From: Cyanobium usitatum str. Tous
Lineage (GTDB): Bacteria; Cyanobacteriota; Cyanobacteriia; PCC-6307; Cyanobiaceae
Reading direction: 5' to 3'
Assembly: GCF_963920485.1 (NCBI RefSeq)
Contig: NZ_OY986431.1
Span: forward strand, 558,001 to 622,000
DNA: 64,000 bases
Both the position numbers and the translations under genes were made by a program. The notes under the pieces were generated by a model that saw only the letters and a list, made by a program, of their open reading frames with translations, made no database searches and was not told the origin of the DNA. Positions 1-10,344 of this stretch are shown one piece after another (the stretch's first letter is position 1; each line of letters begins with the position of its first letter).

Positions 1-967
1 CCTTCCAGCCGGTGGCGGCGGCCTCGAGGGCTTCGGCGCTGAAGTCGAGCGGCTTGCGGTAGTGGGCTTGCAGGGTGAACAGGCGCAATGTCATCGGCGT
101 GATGCCGGAATCGAGCAGGGCCCGGATGGTGGTGAAGTTGCCCAGAGATTTGGACATCTTCTGGCCGCCCACATTGACCATGCCGTTGTGCAGCCAGTAG
201 CGGGCTAGCTCGTGACCGCTGGCCGCCTCCGACTGGGCAATTTCGTTTTCGTGGTGGGGAAAGATCAGGTCGGCGCCACCGAGGTGGATGTCGATCGTGT
301 CGCCCAGCTCCTCGCGCACCATCGCTGAGCACTCGATATGCCAGCCGGGCCGGCCTGGACCCCAGGGCGACTCCCAGCTCGGTTCACCGGGTTTGGCCCC
401 TTTCCAGAGGGCGAAGTCGAAGGGGTGCTGCTTGCGGGCCTCCTCTGCAGTCGCCACCCGGCCGGCGGCGTTGTCCTGCTGCTCGGCTAGGTCGCGGCCG
501 GAGAGCTTGCCGTAGCCGGCATGCTTCATCACGGCGAAATAGACATCGCCATCGGCGCTGTAGGCGGCTCCCTTGGCTTCCAGCTCTGTGATCAGGCTGC
601 GAATGGCGTCCAGGCTTTGGGTAGCCCTCGGCATACGGTCGGGCGGCAGGATGTTTAGGCGGGCCATGTCGGTTATGAAGGCCTCGATGTTGCGCTCGCT
701 AACCGCCTGCATCGAGCTGCCCTCCTCAGCGGCCCTGCCCAGGATCTTGTCGTCGATGTCCGTGTAGTTCTGCACGAAGGTGACCTGGTAGCCGCACCAG
801 AGCAGGTAGCGGCGCAGCACATCCCAGGCGATGTAGCTGCGGGCATGGCCCAGGTGGCAGAGGTCGTAGACCGTCACGCCGCAGCAGTAGATGCTCACCT
901 GGCCGGGCACCAGCGGCTCAAACAGTTCAATGCGGCGCGTGAGGGTGTTGGTGAGGCGCAAGGTCAT
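1..967 (-). CDS. cysS: Cysteinyl-tRNA synthetase (3' part outside window)
   Basis: Charges tRNA-Cys with cysteine in the cytoplasm. Reading leftwards from an ATG at 967, the protein begins [19 protein letters not shown] and continues with a YCCGVTVYD segment and CHLGHARS, the HIGH-type ATP-binding signature with its zinc-binding cysteine, typical of class I CysRS. The KMSKS motif appears near 140-160 as KMSKSLGN. The C-terminal part lies beyond the left edge. The gene starts 11 nt after the polA stop on the same strand, so the two are probably co-transcribed. Identification is firm from the motifs; only the end is missing. Confidence 0.95.
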   Translation of the reverse strand, partial: MTLRLTNTLTRRIELFEPLVPGQVSIYCCGVTVYDLCHLGHARSYIAWDVLRRYLLWCGYQVTFVQNYTDIDDKILGRAAEEGSSMQAVSERNIEAFITDMARLNILPPDRMPRATQSLDAIRSLITELEAKGAAYSADGDVYFAVMKHAGYGKLSGRDLAEQQDNAAGRVATAEEARKQHPFDFALWKGAKPGEPSWESPWGPGRPGWHIECSAMVREELGDTIDIHLGGADLIFPHHENEIAQSEAASGHELARYWLHNGMVNVGGQKMSKSLGNFTTIRALLDSGITPMTLRLFTLQAHYRKPLDFSAEALEAAATGWK

Positions 968-978
968 TGAGCTGCTGG

Positions 979-3900
979 TTACTTGGCTTCCATCCAGTTG
1001 GGGCCGACGCCCGTCTCCACCACTAGGGGTACGGTGAGGGCCACGGCTCGCTCCATGGTTTCACGCGTCAAGGTGAGCACCGCTTCGAGGGCCTCGGGGG
1101 CCGCTTCTAGCACCAGTTCGTCGTGCACTTGCAGCAAAAGTCTTGCCTGCAGGGCGGAGGCCTGCAGCTCCCGGTGCAGCTGCACCATGGCCAGCTTGAT
1201 GATGTCGGCGCTGGAGCCCTGGATCGGAGCGTTGGCCGCAGCCCGCAGCTGTTGGGCCTCCATGCCGCCGCGGCGGGCCACATCTAGGTCGATCTCCAGG
1301 GGATCCTTGCCCCGCAGCCGGCCCAGGCCATTGGGATCGAAGTGGAAGGGGCGGCGGCGGCCCAGGATCGTTTCCACGTAGCCCCGGCTCAGGGCCAGCC
1401 GCTCCTGCAGCTCCAGGAAGGCGAACACCTTCGGGTAGCGCTGCTTGTATTTGCTCAGAAACTCCTTGGCCTCGGCCTGGCTCACGCCCGTTTCCCGGGC
1501 GAAGCGCTGGGCGCCCATGCCGTAGATCACGCCGAAGTTGATCGTCTTGCCCAGGCGACGTTCATCCGGCGTCACGGTGTCCTTCTCCAGCAGCAGCCGG
1601 GCCGTGAGGGCGTGCACGTCGTCGCCAGTGCGGTAAGCCTCCACCAGCACTGGTTCGCCGCTGAGGTGGGCCAGGATGCGCAGCTCGATTTGGGAGTAGT
1701 CGGCGCTGATCAGGCTCCAGCCCTCCTGGGGCAGGAAGGCCTTGCGGATCCGCCGCGAGAACTCGGTGCGGATCGGGATGTTCTGCAGGTTGGGGTTGCT
1801 GCTGCTCAGGCGCCCGGTGGCGGTGACGGCCTGGTTGAAATCGGTGTGCACCCGGCCGGTTTCCGGCTCCATCAGGGCGGGCAGGGCATCCACGTAGGTG
1901 CTCTTGAGCTTGCTGAGGGTGCGGTGCTCCAGCACCAGGGGCACCACTGGGTGATCGGCCTCCAGCTTCTCGAGCACGGTGGCATCGGTGCTCCAGCCGG
2001 TTTTGGTCTTGCGGGATTTCTTGCGGTCCAGCCCGAGGCTGTCGAACAGCAGCTCGCCCAGCTGCTTAGGAGAAGCCAGGTTGAAGTCCACCCCGGCGGC
2101 CGCTTTGGCCTCGCCCTCGAGGCGATCCAGGGTGATTTTGAGCTCAGCGCTGAGCTCGCCCAGGTAGGCGGTGTCGATGCGGATGCCGGTGGCTTCCATC
2201 AGGGCCAGCACCGGCTCCAGGGGTAGCTCCAGTTGGTCGAGCAGCTCGGGCAGGGCATCGCCCATGGCGGTGAGCTCGCGGCGCAGCAGCTGGGCCAGGC
2301 GCCAGGTGATGTGCACATCCATGCCGCAGTACAGCGCCGCCTCGGCGATCCCCACGGACGCGAAATTGGCTCCCTTGGGCACCAGCTCGACGTAGCTGGT
2401 GGGGCTGAAGCCAAAGTTGCGCTCAGCCATGGCGTCGAGGCCATGCTTGTCGCCGGCATCGCGCAGGTAATCGGCGAGCATCGTGTCCATCACCACGCCC
2501 TCCAACGGCAGGCCGTGACGCAGCAGGATCAGCCGGTCGTATTTGGCGTTTTGCAGCGCCTTGGGGTGGGAGGCACTGGCCAGCCAGGGCGCCAGGGCGG
2601 TGAGCACTGCAGCGAGGGGCAGCTGGGGCTCCGACGGCGGGGCTTCCGTGAGCAGGTCGGGTGCCGGCTGGGCTTGGTGGCTGATCGGGATGTAGGCCAG
2701 CTCCGCAGCCCCATCCCCCCAGGCCACCCCTACCCCCACCAGCTCGGCCTGGAAGGGATTGAGGCTGGTGGTTTCAGTGTCGAGGGCCACGGGGCGGCCG
2801 GGATCGCTGCAGCTGTTGAGGTGGGTCACCAGGGCGGCGAGGGCCTCGGGGCTGCTGATCAGCCGGGGCTGGAGGGCCGGCAGCCCCTGGCTGTCCGGCT
2901 GATCGGCAGCTGTTGCACCGTTTGTTTCGCGGTCTTTCGCACCAGCGGTTGGCGCCTTTTCGGTGGCTGGGCTGGCCGCGCCGCCCGCGGGGCTGGATTC
3001 CTCCCTGGGCTCCGGCGGCACGGCTGAGAACAGCTGGGCGAAGTTGGGCACCTGTTTCACCAGGCTGTACAGCTCCAGCTCCTCCAAACTGCCGGCCAGG
3101 GCGTCGGCCTTCACAGCCCCCAGCTCCAGCCGGGGCTCGCTGGGCAGGGGAATGTCGATCAGGATCTCGGCCAGCATGCGCGAGCGGTAGGCGTTGCCTT
3201 TGTCGGCGCGCAGCTTGTCCACTAGGGCTCCCTTGAGCACGCCCTTGGGGTCTTTGGCCTTGGGGCCCGCCTGCTCCAGGGCCTCCAGCGCCGCGTAAAT
3301 GCCGTCCACATGTTCAAACTCTTTGAGGAGGTTGATGGCGGTCTTGGGGCCCACGCCCTTGACGCCCGGGATGTTGTCGGAGCTGTCGCCGGTGAGGGCC
3401 TTGAGATCCACCACCTCCTCCGGGGTGACGCCGAGCTTGGCGATCACCCCCTCGCGGCGGATCTCGCTGGGGCCGCTGTTTTTGGCGTAGGGGCCGCCGC
3501 CCATGTAGAGCACGGCGATGTCGCGCTCGTCGTCGACCAGCTGGAACAGGTCGCGGTCGCCCGAGAGGATCCGCACCCGCCAGCCGGCGTTGGCGGCCCG
3601 GTTGGCCAGGGTGCCGAGCACGTCGTCGGCCTCGAAGCCCGGTGCCATCGCCAGCGGAATGTCGAGGCTCTCGGCCAGGATCTGCTGCAGATTGGCCAGG
3701 TCGGCGAAAAAGTGCTCCGGCGCCACATCCCGGTGGGCCTTATAGGCCGCATCTGCCTCGTGGCGGAAGGTGGGCTCGGCGGTGTCGAAAGCCACCACCA
3801 GGCCGTTGGGTTTGAGCCCCTTGCAGTTGTCGAGCAGGGCCTTTAAGAAGCCGTAGGTGACGCTGGTGGGCACCCCCGCCTTGGTGCTCAACCCCCCGTC

Positions 3901-3987
3901 GCCCCCCTTGGCAAAGGCGTAAAAGCTGCGGAAGGCCAAGGAGTGGCCGTCGATCAGCAGCAGCAGGGGCTTGGTGCCAGGGGCCAC
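979..3987 (-). CDS. polA: DNA polymerase I
   Basis: Full-length 1002-residue DNA polymerase I for repair and Okazaki-fragment processing. The N-terminal ~300 residues form the 5'-3' exonuclease ([45 protein letters not shown]). A low-complexity linker near residues 325-370 is followed by a 3'-5' exonuclease domain that keeps its acidic residues ([31 protein letters not shown]), so proofreading is probably active. The polymerase domain has motif A ([12 protein letters not shown]), motif B ([16 protein letters not shown]) and motif C (QVHDELVLE). The start is a GTG at 3987. It lies directly upstream of cysS. Confidence 0.97.
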   Translation of the reverse strand: MAPGTKPLLLLIDGHSLAFRSFYAFAKGGDGGLSTKAGVPTSVTYGFLKALLDNCKGLKPNGLVVAFDTAEPTFRHEADAAYKAHRDVAPEHFFADLANLQQILAESLDIPLAMAPGFEADDVLGTLANRAANAGWRVRILSGDRDLFQLVDDERDIAVLYMGGGPYAKNSGPSEIRREGVIAKLGVTPEEVVDLKALTGDSSDNIPGVKGVGPKTAINLLKEFEHVDGIYAALEALEQAGPKAKDPKGVLKGALVDKLRADKGNAYRSRMLAEILIDIPLPSEPRLELGAVKADALAGSLEELELYSLVKQVPNFAQLFSAVPPEPREESSPAGGAASPATEKAPTAGAKDRETNGATAADQPDSQGLPALQPRLISSPEALAALVTHLNSCSDPGRPVALDTETTSLNPFQAELVGVGVAWGDGAAELAYIPISHQAQPAPDLLTEAPPSEPQLPLAAVLTALAPWLASASHPKALQNAKYDRLILLRHGLPLEGVVMDTMLADYLRDAGDKHGLDAMAERNFGFSPTSYVELVPKGANFASVGIAEAALYCGMDVHITWRLAQLLRRELTAMGDALPELLDQLELPLEPVLALMEATGIRIDTAYLGELSAELKITLDRLEGEAKAAAGVDFNLASPKQLGELLFDSLGLDRKKSRKTKTGWSTDATVLEKLEADHPVVPLVLEHRTLSKLKSTYVDALPALMEPETGRVHTDFNQAVTATGRLSSSNPNLQNIPIRTEFSRRIRKAFLPQEGWSLISADYSQIELRILAHLSGEPVLVEAYRTGDDVHALTARLLLEKDTVTPDERRLGKTINFGVIYGMGAQRFARETGVSQAEAKEFLSKYKQRYPKVFAFLELQERLALSRGYVETILGRRRPFHFDPNGLGRLRGKDPLEIDLDVARRGGMEAQQLRAAANAPIQGSSADIIKLAMVQLHRELQASALQARLLLQVHDELVLEAAPEALEAVLTLTRETMERAVALTVPLVVETGVGPNWMEAK

Positions 3988-4028
3988 GTTGCTGCCAGGG
4001 GTGATGGGTCTGGTCAGCCTGCCAGAGC

Positions 4029-4421
4029 TCAGGCTTGCAGTTGGGCCATGGCGATCCGCACCACAGCCTCCGCAGTGCCCAGGGCGGTGGTGCTGTCGTT
4101 GGCATCGAAGAGATCAGCCGGTGCCTCATCGCCTTGGGGGTAGCGGCTGGCGCTGTTCATGCGCGTAAGCGCCTTGAGATGCAGCTCAGCCAGGGCAGGG
4201 AGATCTAGGCCCTGCTGTTGCAGCAGTTCCACCAGTTTCTCGAGCGAGTGGCTGTATGGCGGTGTGATTCCGGCTGCCAGCAGCAAGGCCTTGAGCGCTT
4301 TTTCGGCGGCCTGACCTGCCAGGTAGCAGGCCTGGGCATGGAACCCCTGGCCGGCCGTGAAGCGCGCTGCCTCCAGATCGTTTTGGGCCTGGCGGATCCA
4401 GGCCTCAACCCGAGGAGTCAT
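4029..4421 (-). CDS. HEPN domain protein, partner of an MNT nucleotidyltransferase
   Basis: A 130-residue helical HEPN protein. It shows the family layout: AQNDLEAARF, then QACYLAGQAAEKALKALLLA, a YSHSLEKLVELL segment, and a C-terminal SRYP element. HEPN proteins pair with minimal nucleotidyltransferases as two-component modules, often toxin-antitoxin systems in which the HEPN part is an RNase. No RX4-6H catalytic motif is visible (the nearest is R20 followed seven residues later by H28), so RNase activity is doubtful. Its ATG overlaps the stop of the upstream MNT gene by 4 nt, which indicates translational coupling. Confidence 0.82.
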   Translation of the reverse strand: MTPRVEAWIRQAQNDLEAARFTAGQGFHAQACYLAGQAAEKALKALLLAAGITPPYSHSLEKLVELLQQQGLDLPALAELHLKALTRMNSASRYPQGDEAPADLFDANDSTTALGTAEAVVRIAMAQLQA

Positions 4422-4756
4422 GGCTGATCCAGGCGCAGGGCGTCGCGGCCGATGGCCCGCCAGTAGAGATCGTCGCCCCCTTTCAGCTGCTGCCAGCGCT
4501 CCTGGCTTAGGGCCAGCACGTCGTCACCTAGGCGGGCATCCAGCAGCGCATCGGCCAGGGCATCAGCCTGTTGCTGGCTGGGGGCGATGGCCAGCAGGTC
4601 TACGTCGGAATAGGCGTCCCAGTCACCGCGCGCCAGCGAGCCGAACAGCCAAATCTCAGCGTTTGTCCAGGCGGCAGCTGTGGTGGCTGCTCCTTGTCGT
4701 AGGGCAGAGAGCCGCTCCTGGCGGCGTGAGTTGCGAATAGCGGCCAGGCTTGCCAT
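4418..4756 (-). CDS. Minimal nucleotidyltransferase (MNT), MntA-like
   Basis: A 112-residue nucleotidyltransferase-fold protein. Residues IWLFGSLARGDWDAYSDVDL match the GSX10DXD signature of MntA-type proteins, which in characterised pairs AMPylate and silence the HEPN partner. The downstream HEPN gene overlaps by 4 nt (ATGA). The pair lies between polA and a divergent DUF1643 gene only 18 nt away, so it shares a very short promoter region. The family is clear; a toxin-antitoxin role is inferred from the arrangement. Confidence 0.85.
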   Translation of the reverse strand: MASLAAIRNSRRQERLSALRQGAATTAAAWTNAEIWLFGSLARGDWDAYSDVDLLAIAPSQQQADALADALLDARLGDDVLALSQERWQQLKGGDDLYWRAIGRDALRLDQP

Positions 4757-4774
4757 GGACCTAGATTAGGAGCT

Positions 4775-5377
4775 GTGACGGATCCGGTCTTGGCGACCAC
4801 GCTGGCAGCCGCCTTCAGCCCCTGCGGCCGTTACCGCTGGTGGCTGGAGCGGCTGTGGCAGCCGGCGGCGCCGCGGCTGTTGTTCATCGGCCTCAATCCT
4901 TCGCGGGCCGATGGCCAGCGCGACGATCCCACCCTGCGGCGGTTGGTGGGCTTTGCCCAGCACTGGGGCTTCGGCAGCCTCGAGGTGCTCAACCTGTTTG
5001 CCCGCATCAGCCCATCGCCGGCGGTGCTGCGCCGCGCCACTGATCCGGTGGGTGCCGACACCGACGCCTGGATCCAGCGGCGCCTGGCGGCCCAGCCTGA
5101 GGCCACCCTCTGGCTGGGCTGGGGCAACCAGGGGTCCTGGCGGGGGCGCGATCAGGAGGTGCTGGCCTTGTTGCAGGGGCATGGTCTCTGGGCCCTGGGC
5201 CTCACCGCCGCCGGCCAGCCCCGCCATCCCCTCTATGTGGCCAGCGATGTTGCGCTGCAGCCACTTACCTGGCACAACCAACAGACCCTGGGGCATCCTG
5301 TGGGCACGTCCGTTTCGCTGCCTGGCGCGCCCCCATGTCCCGCATCCCCCGCCGCTACGCCGTTCACCTGCATATGA
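4775..5377 (+). CDS. DUF1643 domain protein
   Basis: A 200-residue protein with DUF1643 hallmarks: FSPCGRYRWWLERLW near the N-terminus, LLFIGLNPSRADGQRDDPTLRRLVGFA, then a central LEVLNLFARISPSP and WLGWGNQG. The biochemical role of DUF1643 is not established. It starts at a GTG (4775) 18 nt from the divergent MNT gene. Its last 43 nt overlap the next gene in another frame, and that gene in turn overlaps the antiporter by 4 nt, so the three look like one transcription unit. Confidence 0.8.
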   Translation: MTDPVLATTLAAAFSPCGRYRWWLERLWQPAAPRLLFIGLNPSRADGQRDDPTLRRLVGFAQHWGFGSLEVLNLFARISPSPAVLRRATDPVGADTDAWIQRRLAAQPEATLWLGWGNQGSWRGRDQEVLALLQGHGLWALGLTAAGQPRHPLYVASDVALQPLTWHNQQTLGHPVGTSVSLPGAPPCPASPAATPFTCI

Positions 5378-5577
5378 GCGGCGGCCAGACCGAAACCGTC
5401 AACTTCCCCACCCTGGAGGCGTTTCAGCAGTGGTATGGCGGGGTGCTCACCGCCTCCGCCCCAGACGCCTTCGTGAATGTGCCGATCGGCGACCTGGAGG
5501 GCGAGTACCTGGTGGTGCGGCCCAACGGCGTGATTGGCATCCATGTGGAGCCCAAGTTCAACGCCCTCGATGAATGA
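5335..5577 (+). CDS. Small conserved hypothetical protein
   Basis: An 80-residue soluble protein without signal peptide or membrane segment. It has a RYAVHLHMSGGQTETVNFPTL opening and a YLVVRPNGVIGIHVEPKF strand-rich C-terminus, which suggests a small beta-rich fold. I do not recognise a named family. The start lies inside the end of the DUF1643 gene (43 nt overlap), and its stop overlaps the ATG of the antiporter gene as ATGA. The overlaps support real expression and coupling, but give no function. Confidence 0.7.
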   Translation: MSRIPRRYAVHLHMSGGQTETVNFPTLEAFQQWYGGVLTASAPDAFVNVPIGDLEGEYLVVRPNGVIGIHVEPKFNALDE

Positions 5578-6824
5578 CGCCTGAGCGGCTGGGCCTGCTT
5601 TGGGGGGTCACGGTTTTTGCCGGGGCCACTGCTCAGGCCCTGGCCTGGCTCACCGGCTTGCCTGGGGTGGTGCTGCTGCTCAGCGCCGGTCTGGTGATCG
5701 GCCGCTCCGGTTTTGGCCTTGTAGAACCCCTCGACCTGGGTGCGGGTCTGGGCACGGTGGTGGGACTGCTGGTGAGCCTGGTGCTGTTCGACGGTGGCAT
5801 CAACCTGCGCCTGCCCTGTGATGCCACCAAGCAGGCGGTGCTGCGCATCGTGCTGGTGCGCCTGGTGCTCGGCCTCGCCGCTGGCCTGCTGGCCGCCCAC
5901 TGGCTGGCTGGGCTGAACTGGTCGCTGGCGGCGGTGTTCAGCGCCATCGTGCTGGCCACTGGCCCCACCGTGGTAACCCCGCTGGTGCGGCAGATCCGCC
6001 TGGCGCCGCCCCTGGGCGAGGTGCTGGAGGGGGAGGGCCTGATCTTGGAGCCGATTGGTGCCGTGCTGGCGCTACTGCTTTTGGAGCTGGCCCTTGGCGA
6101 CCTCCATGGCTGGCGGGAGCTGGCCCTGGGGCTGCTGCAACGGCTCGGTGGCGGTGTGGCGATCGGTGCCCTCTGCGGCTGGCTGCTGGCCGAAGCCCTG
6201 CGCCGTATCCCCGCCCAGCCGGCCGGGGCCCTGCGGCTCCAGCTCACCTTGGGCACCTTGTTTCTGATGTTTAGTGGCTGTGAGTTGCTGCTGCCCGAAT
6301 CGGGGCTGCCCGCGGCCGTGGCTGCTGGCGTTGTGGTGGGTCGCCGGCCCGATACCGATGCCGCCGAGCTCGATGAGTTGATTCGTCAGTTGGCCCAGCT
6401 GGCGATCACGATGCTTTTTCCCCTGCTGGCCGCAGATGTGAGCTGGGCCGAACTCAGCCCCTTGGGCTGGGGAGGGGTGGCCTGCGTGCTGAGTTTGATG
6501 CTGCTGGTGCGCCCCGTGGCCATCGGCCTGGCCACCTGGGGCCTGGCCTTCAGCCTGCCCCAGCGGGCCCTGATGAGCTGGCTGGCGCCCCGCGGCATCG
6601 TTACCGCTGCAGTGGCCAGTCTGTTTGCGATCCGCCTTGAGCAGGCGGGAGTGGTGGGGGCCGGCCGTCTGCAGGGGTTGGTGTTTCTGACGATCCTGCT
6701 CACCGTGGGGCTGCAGGGCCTGAGCGCCGGCCCCCTGGCCCGCTGGCTTGGCCTCTCAGAGGCAGCGGGCGATGCGGGGGAGGTCGGCGCCGCATCGGTG
6801 CAGCAGCAGCCAGGTGGCCAGTAG
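5574..6824 (+). CDS. Cation:proton antiporter, CPA1/NhaP type
   Basis: A 416-residue polytopic membrane protein with about a dozen hydrophobic segments. The segment [18 protein letters not shown] followed by [16 protein letters not shown] matches the core of cyanobacterial NhaP/NapA-type Na+/H+ antiporters, although Gly-Pro stands where many members have an Asp-Pro. [10 protein letters not shown] near residue 70 and [17 protein letters not shown] near 345 are also typical. The likely role is sodium/proton exchange and pH homeostasis. Its last 69 nt overlap the 3' end of gltX on the opposite strand. Ion specificity is not resolved. Confidence 0.88.
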   Translation: MTPERLGLLWGVTVFAGATAQALAWLTGLPGVVLLLSAGLVIGRSGFGLVEPLDLGAGLGTVVGLLVSLVLFDGGINLRLPCDATKQAVLRIVLVRLVLGLAAGLLAAHWLAGLNWSLAAVFSAIVLATGPTVVTPLVRQIRLAPPLGEVLEGEGLILEPIGAVLALLLLELALGDLHGWRELALGLLQRLGGGVAIGALCGWLLAEALRRIPAQPAGALRLQLTLGTLFLMFSGCELLLPESGLPAAVAAGVVVGRRPDTDAAELDELIRQLAQLAITMLFPLLAADVSWAELSPLGWGGVACVLSLMLLVRPVAIGLATWGLAFSLPQRALMSWLAPRGIVTAAVASLFAIRLEQAGVVGAGRLQGLVFLTILLTVGLQGLSAGPLARWLGLSEAAGDAGEVGAASVQQQPGGQ

Positions 6825-8237
6825 GTCTGGGCCCTGAAGGCTGCCGAGTAGCGCTGCCCGCAGGCTTTTCATGATCACGCCCTTCTTGACGCCGGCGGCA
6901 GTTGCGGCCTCGCTAAGCAGCGCCTGGGCCTGATCGGGCTCCAGGGCCTCTGGCGGCAACTGCTCCAGTAGGGCTGCCAGGGCTGGGCGGGCACCCTCGA
7001 GTTCGAGCTGGGCGCTGGCAGCTTCGTTGAGGGCTGGAGTTGCGAAGAATGGCCGGGCCTGGTCGACACCGTCGGCCAGCAGGGTGAGGGAGGGGCCGAG
7101 CAGCTCACATAGCTGTAGCTGCCAGGCGGGGTCTGCGCTGATGCCGCTGCAATCAGCCGGCCAGCCCGCGGCGGCCCAGAGGGGCAGCAGCTGCTGCCGC
7201 AGGGCCTCGGGCCCCAGTTCGTGCAGCACCTGGCCGTTTAGCCAGTTGAGCTTGTCCCAGTCGAAGCGAGCGCCGGCGCGGTTGACCCGCTCGAAGGAAA
7301 AAGCTGCCGCTGCCTCAGCCAGGCTGAAGCGCTCGCCCATCCCCTCCGGTGGCGACCAGCCCAGCAGGGTCATGTAGTTGGCCAGGGCTTCAGCGGTGTA
7401 GCCCATCTGCCGAAAGTCGCTCACCGAGGTGACGCCGTCGCGTTTGGAGAGCTTCTTGCCCTCCTGGTTGAGGATCAAGGGGGTGTGGGCAAACACCGGG
7501 GGCTCGGCGCCAAGGGCTTGGTACAGCAGCAGCTGTTTGGCGGTGTTGGCGATGTGGTCTTCACCGCGGATCACATGGCTGATCGCCATGGCGGCATCGT
7601 CTACTACCACCACCAGGTTGTAGAGGGGGTCGCCGATCTGGTCGGCGGCGGCCCGGCGGGCGATCACCATGTCGCCACCTAGATCGGCGCCGGCCCAGCG
7701 CATTTCGCCCCGCACCAGGTCGCTCCAGGTGATCGTTGCCTCGTCGTCGATGCGGAAGCGGATGGTGGCTTGGCGCCCCTCGGCGATGAAGGCCTGTTGC
7801 TGCTCGGCGGTTAGGTCGCGGTGGCGGTTGTCGTAGCGGGGGGCCTGCTTGCTGGCTGCCTGCTGCTCCCGCATGGTGGCGAGTTCCGCCTCGCTGGCGT
7901 AGCAGCGGTAGGCGTGGCCGGATGCAAGCAGTTGCTCAATGGCGGCCCGGTGCTCGCTGATGCGAGCGCTCTGAATAACGGGTTCGCCGTCCCATTGCAG
8001 CCCCAGCCACTGCAGCCCTTCGAGAATGTTGGTGGTGTATTCGGGCTTGCTGCGCTCTTTGTCGGTGTCTTCAATGCGCAGCAAAAACTGACCGCCCAGG
8101 CGGCGGGCGTAAAGCCAGTTGAAGACCGCAGTGCGGGCCGTACCTATGTGCAGCGTGCCCGTTGGGCTCGGGGCCAGGCGAACCCGAACCGGCCGATCTG
8201 AAGAAGGTTGCCCTGCTACGGACTGCGCAGCATCCAC
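6756..8237 (-). CDS. gltX: Glutamyl-tRNA synthetase
   Basis: A 493-residue class I synthetase that charges tRNA-Glu for translation; in cyanobacteria Glu-tRNA also feeds tetrapyrrole synthesis through the C5 pathway. The HIGH motif is in [20 protein letters not shown] and the KMSKS equivalent in [31 protein letters not shown] is the usual GluRS signature. Length is normal. It lies just downstream of tRNA-Asp on the same strand. Its 3' end overlaps the convergent antiporter gene by 69 nt. Confidence 0.96.
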   Translation of the reverse strand: MDAAQSVAGQPSSDRPVRVRLAPSPTGTLHIGTARTAVFNWLYARRLGGQFLLRIEDTDKERSKPEYTTNILEGLQWLGLQWDGEPVIQSARISEHRAAIEQLLASGHAYRCYASEAELATMREQQAASKQAPRYDNRHRDLTAEQQQAFIAEGRQATIRFRIDDEATITWSDLVRGEMRWAGADLGGDMVIARRAAADQIGDPLYNLVVVVDDAAMAISHVIRGEDHIANTAKQLLLYQALGAEPPVFAHTPLILNQEGKKLSKRDGVTSVSDFRQMGYTAEALANYMTLLGWSPPEGMGERFSLAEAAAAFSFERVNRAGARFDWDKLNWLNGQVLHELGPEALRQQLLPLWAAAGWPADCSGISADPAWQLQLCELLGPSLTLLADGVDQARPFFATPALNEAASAQLELEGARPALAALLEQLPPEALEPDQAQALLSEAATAAGVKKGVIMKSLRAALLGSLQGPDLLATWLLLHRCGADLPRIARCL

Positions 8238-8263
8238 AGGGACAACTCCTAATTTAAATGGAA

Positions 8264-8337
8264 CGGGACTGACGGGATTCGAACCCGCAACTTCCGCCGT
8301 GACAGGGCGGTGCTCTAACCGGTTGAACTACAGTCCC
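8264..8337 (-). tRNA. tRNA-Asp (GTC)
   Basis: A 74-nt cloverleaf on the minus strand. The acceptor arm GGGACTG pairs with CAGTCCC, the anticodon stem CCGCC pairs with GGCGG around the loop CTGTCAC (anticodon GTC), and the T arm is GCGGG-TTCGAAT-CCCGT. The discriminator base is G and CCA is not encoded. It lies in a minus-strand run rplS - tRNA-Trp - small ORF - tRNA-Asp - gltX. Confidence 0.96.
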
Positions 8338-8465
8338 AGGCAGCTTTTTGAGCTAACTGTGTCGCAGAAGCGACTTTGAAATTATCCGTGATGGCCGGTC
8401 CGCTCGTCAACCAATTGGTTTAGGGCAGACCGGCATTGCGGATCGGCATTAAAGCCGCATGAATC

Positions 8466-8654
8466 TCAGGGTCTAAACCCTGCTGGCTCAATCAAACGAA
8501 CCTGATTGCCTCGGGCTGTGAATTCACGACCTTGGTCGCTCTGCACAACCACCCTGCCACCGGATTTCACCCGGATCACCCGAGCTCGAACCCAGCCCAG
8601 AGCGGCTGATTCGAGCACCTTGACCACATCCCCGGGTTGTAAATCCAACTCCAT
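8466..8654 (-). CDS. Small conserved SH3-like protein
   Basis: A 62-residue protein starting MELDLQPGDVVKVLES and rich in short beta strands (GWVRARVIRVKSGGRVVVQSD), which suggests an SH3/KOW-like barrel. A longer frame exists upstream but would run through tRNA-Trp, so the ATG at 8654 is preferred. It sits between tRNA-Trp and tRNA-Asp on the same strand. Size and fold recall small NDH-1 or ribosome-associated barrels, but I cannot assign a function. Confidence 0.72.
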   Translation of the reverse strand: MELDLQPGDVVKVLESAALGWVRARVIRVKSGGRVVVQSDQGREFTARGNQVRLIEPAGFRP

Positions 8655-8689
8655 GCTCAAACCAGCAAACTGCAAATTGGGGCATCGAA

Positions 8690-8762
8690 CGCGCCGTGGA
8701 GGACTTGAACCCCCGACATCAGGTTTTGGAGACCTGCGTTCTACCAACTGAACTAACGGCGC
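8690..8762 (-). tRNA. tRNA-Trp (CCA)
   Basis: A 73-nt cloverleaf on the minus strand with acceptor arm GCGCCGT/ACGGCGC, anticodon stem CAGGT/ACCTG around loop CTCCAAA (anticodon CCA), and T arm GGGGG-TTCAAGT-CCTCC with only its outer pairs forming canonically as read. The discriminator base is G. It lies between rplS and the small SH3-like gene. Confidence 0.95.
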
Positions 8763-8854
8763 ATGGCCGATGCCCCGTAATCAGGAGGCCGCGGCTAATC
8801 AGCCAGCTGTCTTGAGGGATCCCAAGACGGCAGGCTGACGTTGCGTTGGCAACC

Positions 8855-9337
8855 TCAGCGGTCGAAGCGTTGCTTGACGCGCGTGGCTTTACCCACCCGG
8901 TCGCGCAAGTAGAAGAGCTTCGCCCGACGCACCTTACCGCGGCGCTCCACATTCACGGAGGCAACTTGAGGACTGTGAAGCATGAAGACCCGCTCCACGC
9001 CAATGCCCTGGAAGATCCGGCGCACCGTGATGGTTTCGTTGAGGCCGCCATGGCGCTTAGCGATCACCACGCCCTCGTAGGGCTGCACACGCTCCTTATT
9101 GCCTTCTCGGATGAGCACACCGACCTTCACGGTGTCGCCGACATAAATGTCAGGCAGCTCGTCCTTGAGTTGCTCGGCTTCAAAGGCCCGGATCAGCTCT
9201 TGGGCGCTGAGTTTGCCGGTTCTGGCCTTCGCGGCGGCGGGTTTTTCTTGCACCGCGGTGGCCGCAGGAGCTGCGGTGCTCACAGTGGCATCTACCACCT
9301 GATCAGTCGCTTGATTTTCTGTCGACTCCGTTGCCAT
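8855..9337 (-). CDS. rplS: 50S ribosomal protein L19
   Basis: L19 sits at the 30S-50S interface. The conserved body runs from [21 protein letters not shown] through [21 protein letters not shown] and [22 protein letters not shown] to the basic tail [17 protein letters not shown]. The ATG at 9337 gives a ~50-residue Ala/Thr/Glu-rich N-terminal extension before the core, a common feature of cyanobacterial L19. A longer upstream frame has no family resemblance and was not used. The gene is divergent from map. Confidence 0.95.
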   Translation of the reverse strand: MATESTENQATDQVVDATVSTAAPAATAVQEKPAAAKARTGKLSAQELIRAFEAEQLKDELPDIYVGDTVKVGVLIREGNKERVQPYEGVVIAKRHGGLNETITVRRIFQGIGVERVFMLHSPQVASVNVERRGKVRRAKLFYLRDRVGKATRVKQRFDR

Positions 9338-9486
9338 CTCAGCTCCGCTACGCCTGGCCAAAGATGCAGTGTACCGGCTCGTGGTGCCCCCTTTGCTATT
9401 TCGCTTTTGCCACAGCGGTCCAGTCCCATTGGTAGCTTTCAGTTCTGCCCTACATCGCTGCCGGATAGCTGCCGGTGGGTCATTGC

Positions 9487-10344
9487 ATGAATCTGTTTGC
9501 CGACCTACTGGCCAGCACCAAGGGCGCGGCGGTTGCCTCCCCCACCGTTGAAACCGGTCCACGCATCCAGAAGGGACGGCGCGGCGTTGAAATCAAGTCG
9601 GCCCGCGAGATCGACACCATGCGCAAGGCCAGCCGGATTGTGGCCACGGTGCTGCGCGAAATTCTGGAGCTGGCGGCTCCCGGCATGAGCACCGGCGACC
9701 TCGATCGCCATGCCGAGAAGCGCATCCGCGAGATGGGTGCTACCCCCAGCTTCAAGGGCTATCACGGATTCCCGGCCAGCATATGTGCCTCAATCAACAA
9801 CGAAGTGGTCCACGGCATCCCGAACAGCAAACGGGTTATTCAGGCCGGCGATCTGGTGAAGATCGACACCGGTGCCTACTTCGACGGCTATCACGGCGAC
9901 AGCTGCGTCAGCCTTTGCGTAGGTGAAGGCGCCACCGAGGAGGCCCAGACCCTCTGCCGGGTGGCCCAGGAATCGCTGATGAAGGGCCTGGCCCAGATTA
10001 AGGCGGGCAACACACTCCTCGATATCGCTGGAGCGGTCCAAGACCATGTCGAGGCCCACGGTTTTGCGGTGGTGGAGGACTACACGGGCCATGGAGTGGG
10101 CCGCAATCTGCACGAGGAGCCCTCGGTGTTCAACTTCCGCACCCGAGATCTGCCCAACATGAAGTTGCGCCCAGGCATGACCCTGGCGGTGGAGCCGATC
10201 CTCAACGCCGGCAGTAAGGCCTGCCGCACCCTCAAGGATCGCTGGACCGTGGTGACCGTTGATGGCAGCTGGTCGGCCCAGTGGGAGCACACCATCGCCG
10301 TAACCAGCGACGGTTGTGAAATTCTCACCGACCGCGATTTCTAG
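9487..10344 (+). CDS. map: Methionine aminopeptidase, type I
   Basis: Removes the initiator Met from nascent proteins. After a ~35-residue extension the catalytic domain begins at [19 protein letters not shown]. Metal-binding aspartates lie in [18 protein letters not shown], the catalytic histidine region is [12 protein letters not shown], and the glutamates fall in [10 protein letters not shown] and [10 protein letters not shown]. An alternative GTG start exists at 9475; the ATG at 9487 is preferred. Its TAG stop overlaps the stop of the convergent SDR gene by three to four bases. Confidence 0.95.
   Translation: MNLFADLLASTKGAAVASPTVETGPRIQKGRRGVEIKSAREIDTMRKASRIVATVLREILELAAPGMSTGDLDRHAEKRIREMGATPSFKGYHGFPASICASINNEVVHGIPNSKRVIQAGDLVKIDTGAYFDGYHGDSCVSLCVGEGATEEAQTLCRVAQESLMKGLAQIKAGNTLLDIAGAVQDHVEAHGFAVVEDYTGHGVGRNLHEEPSVFNFRTRDLPNMKLRPGMTLAVEPILNAGSKACRTLKDRWTVVTVDGSWSAQWEHTIAVTSDGCEILTDRDF

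Noticed and set aside
1342-2226. Long plus-strand frame antisense to polA (294 codons)
   Set aside because: It is a shadow of the GC-rich polA gene; composition is His/Gln/Gly-rich with no motifs, while the minus strand encodes a perfect DNA polymerase I.
8359-8376. GTCGC-AGAA-GCGAC hairpin upstream of tRNA-Asp
   Set aside because: Only five base pairs and no clear terminator T-run in the transcribed direction.
9475-9486. GTG start for map giving MGHCMNLF
   Set aside because: The ATG 12 nt later gives the usual form and no alignment supports the four extra residues.
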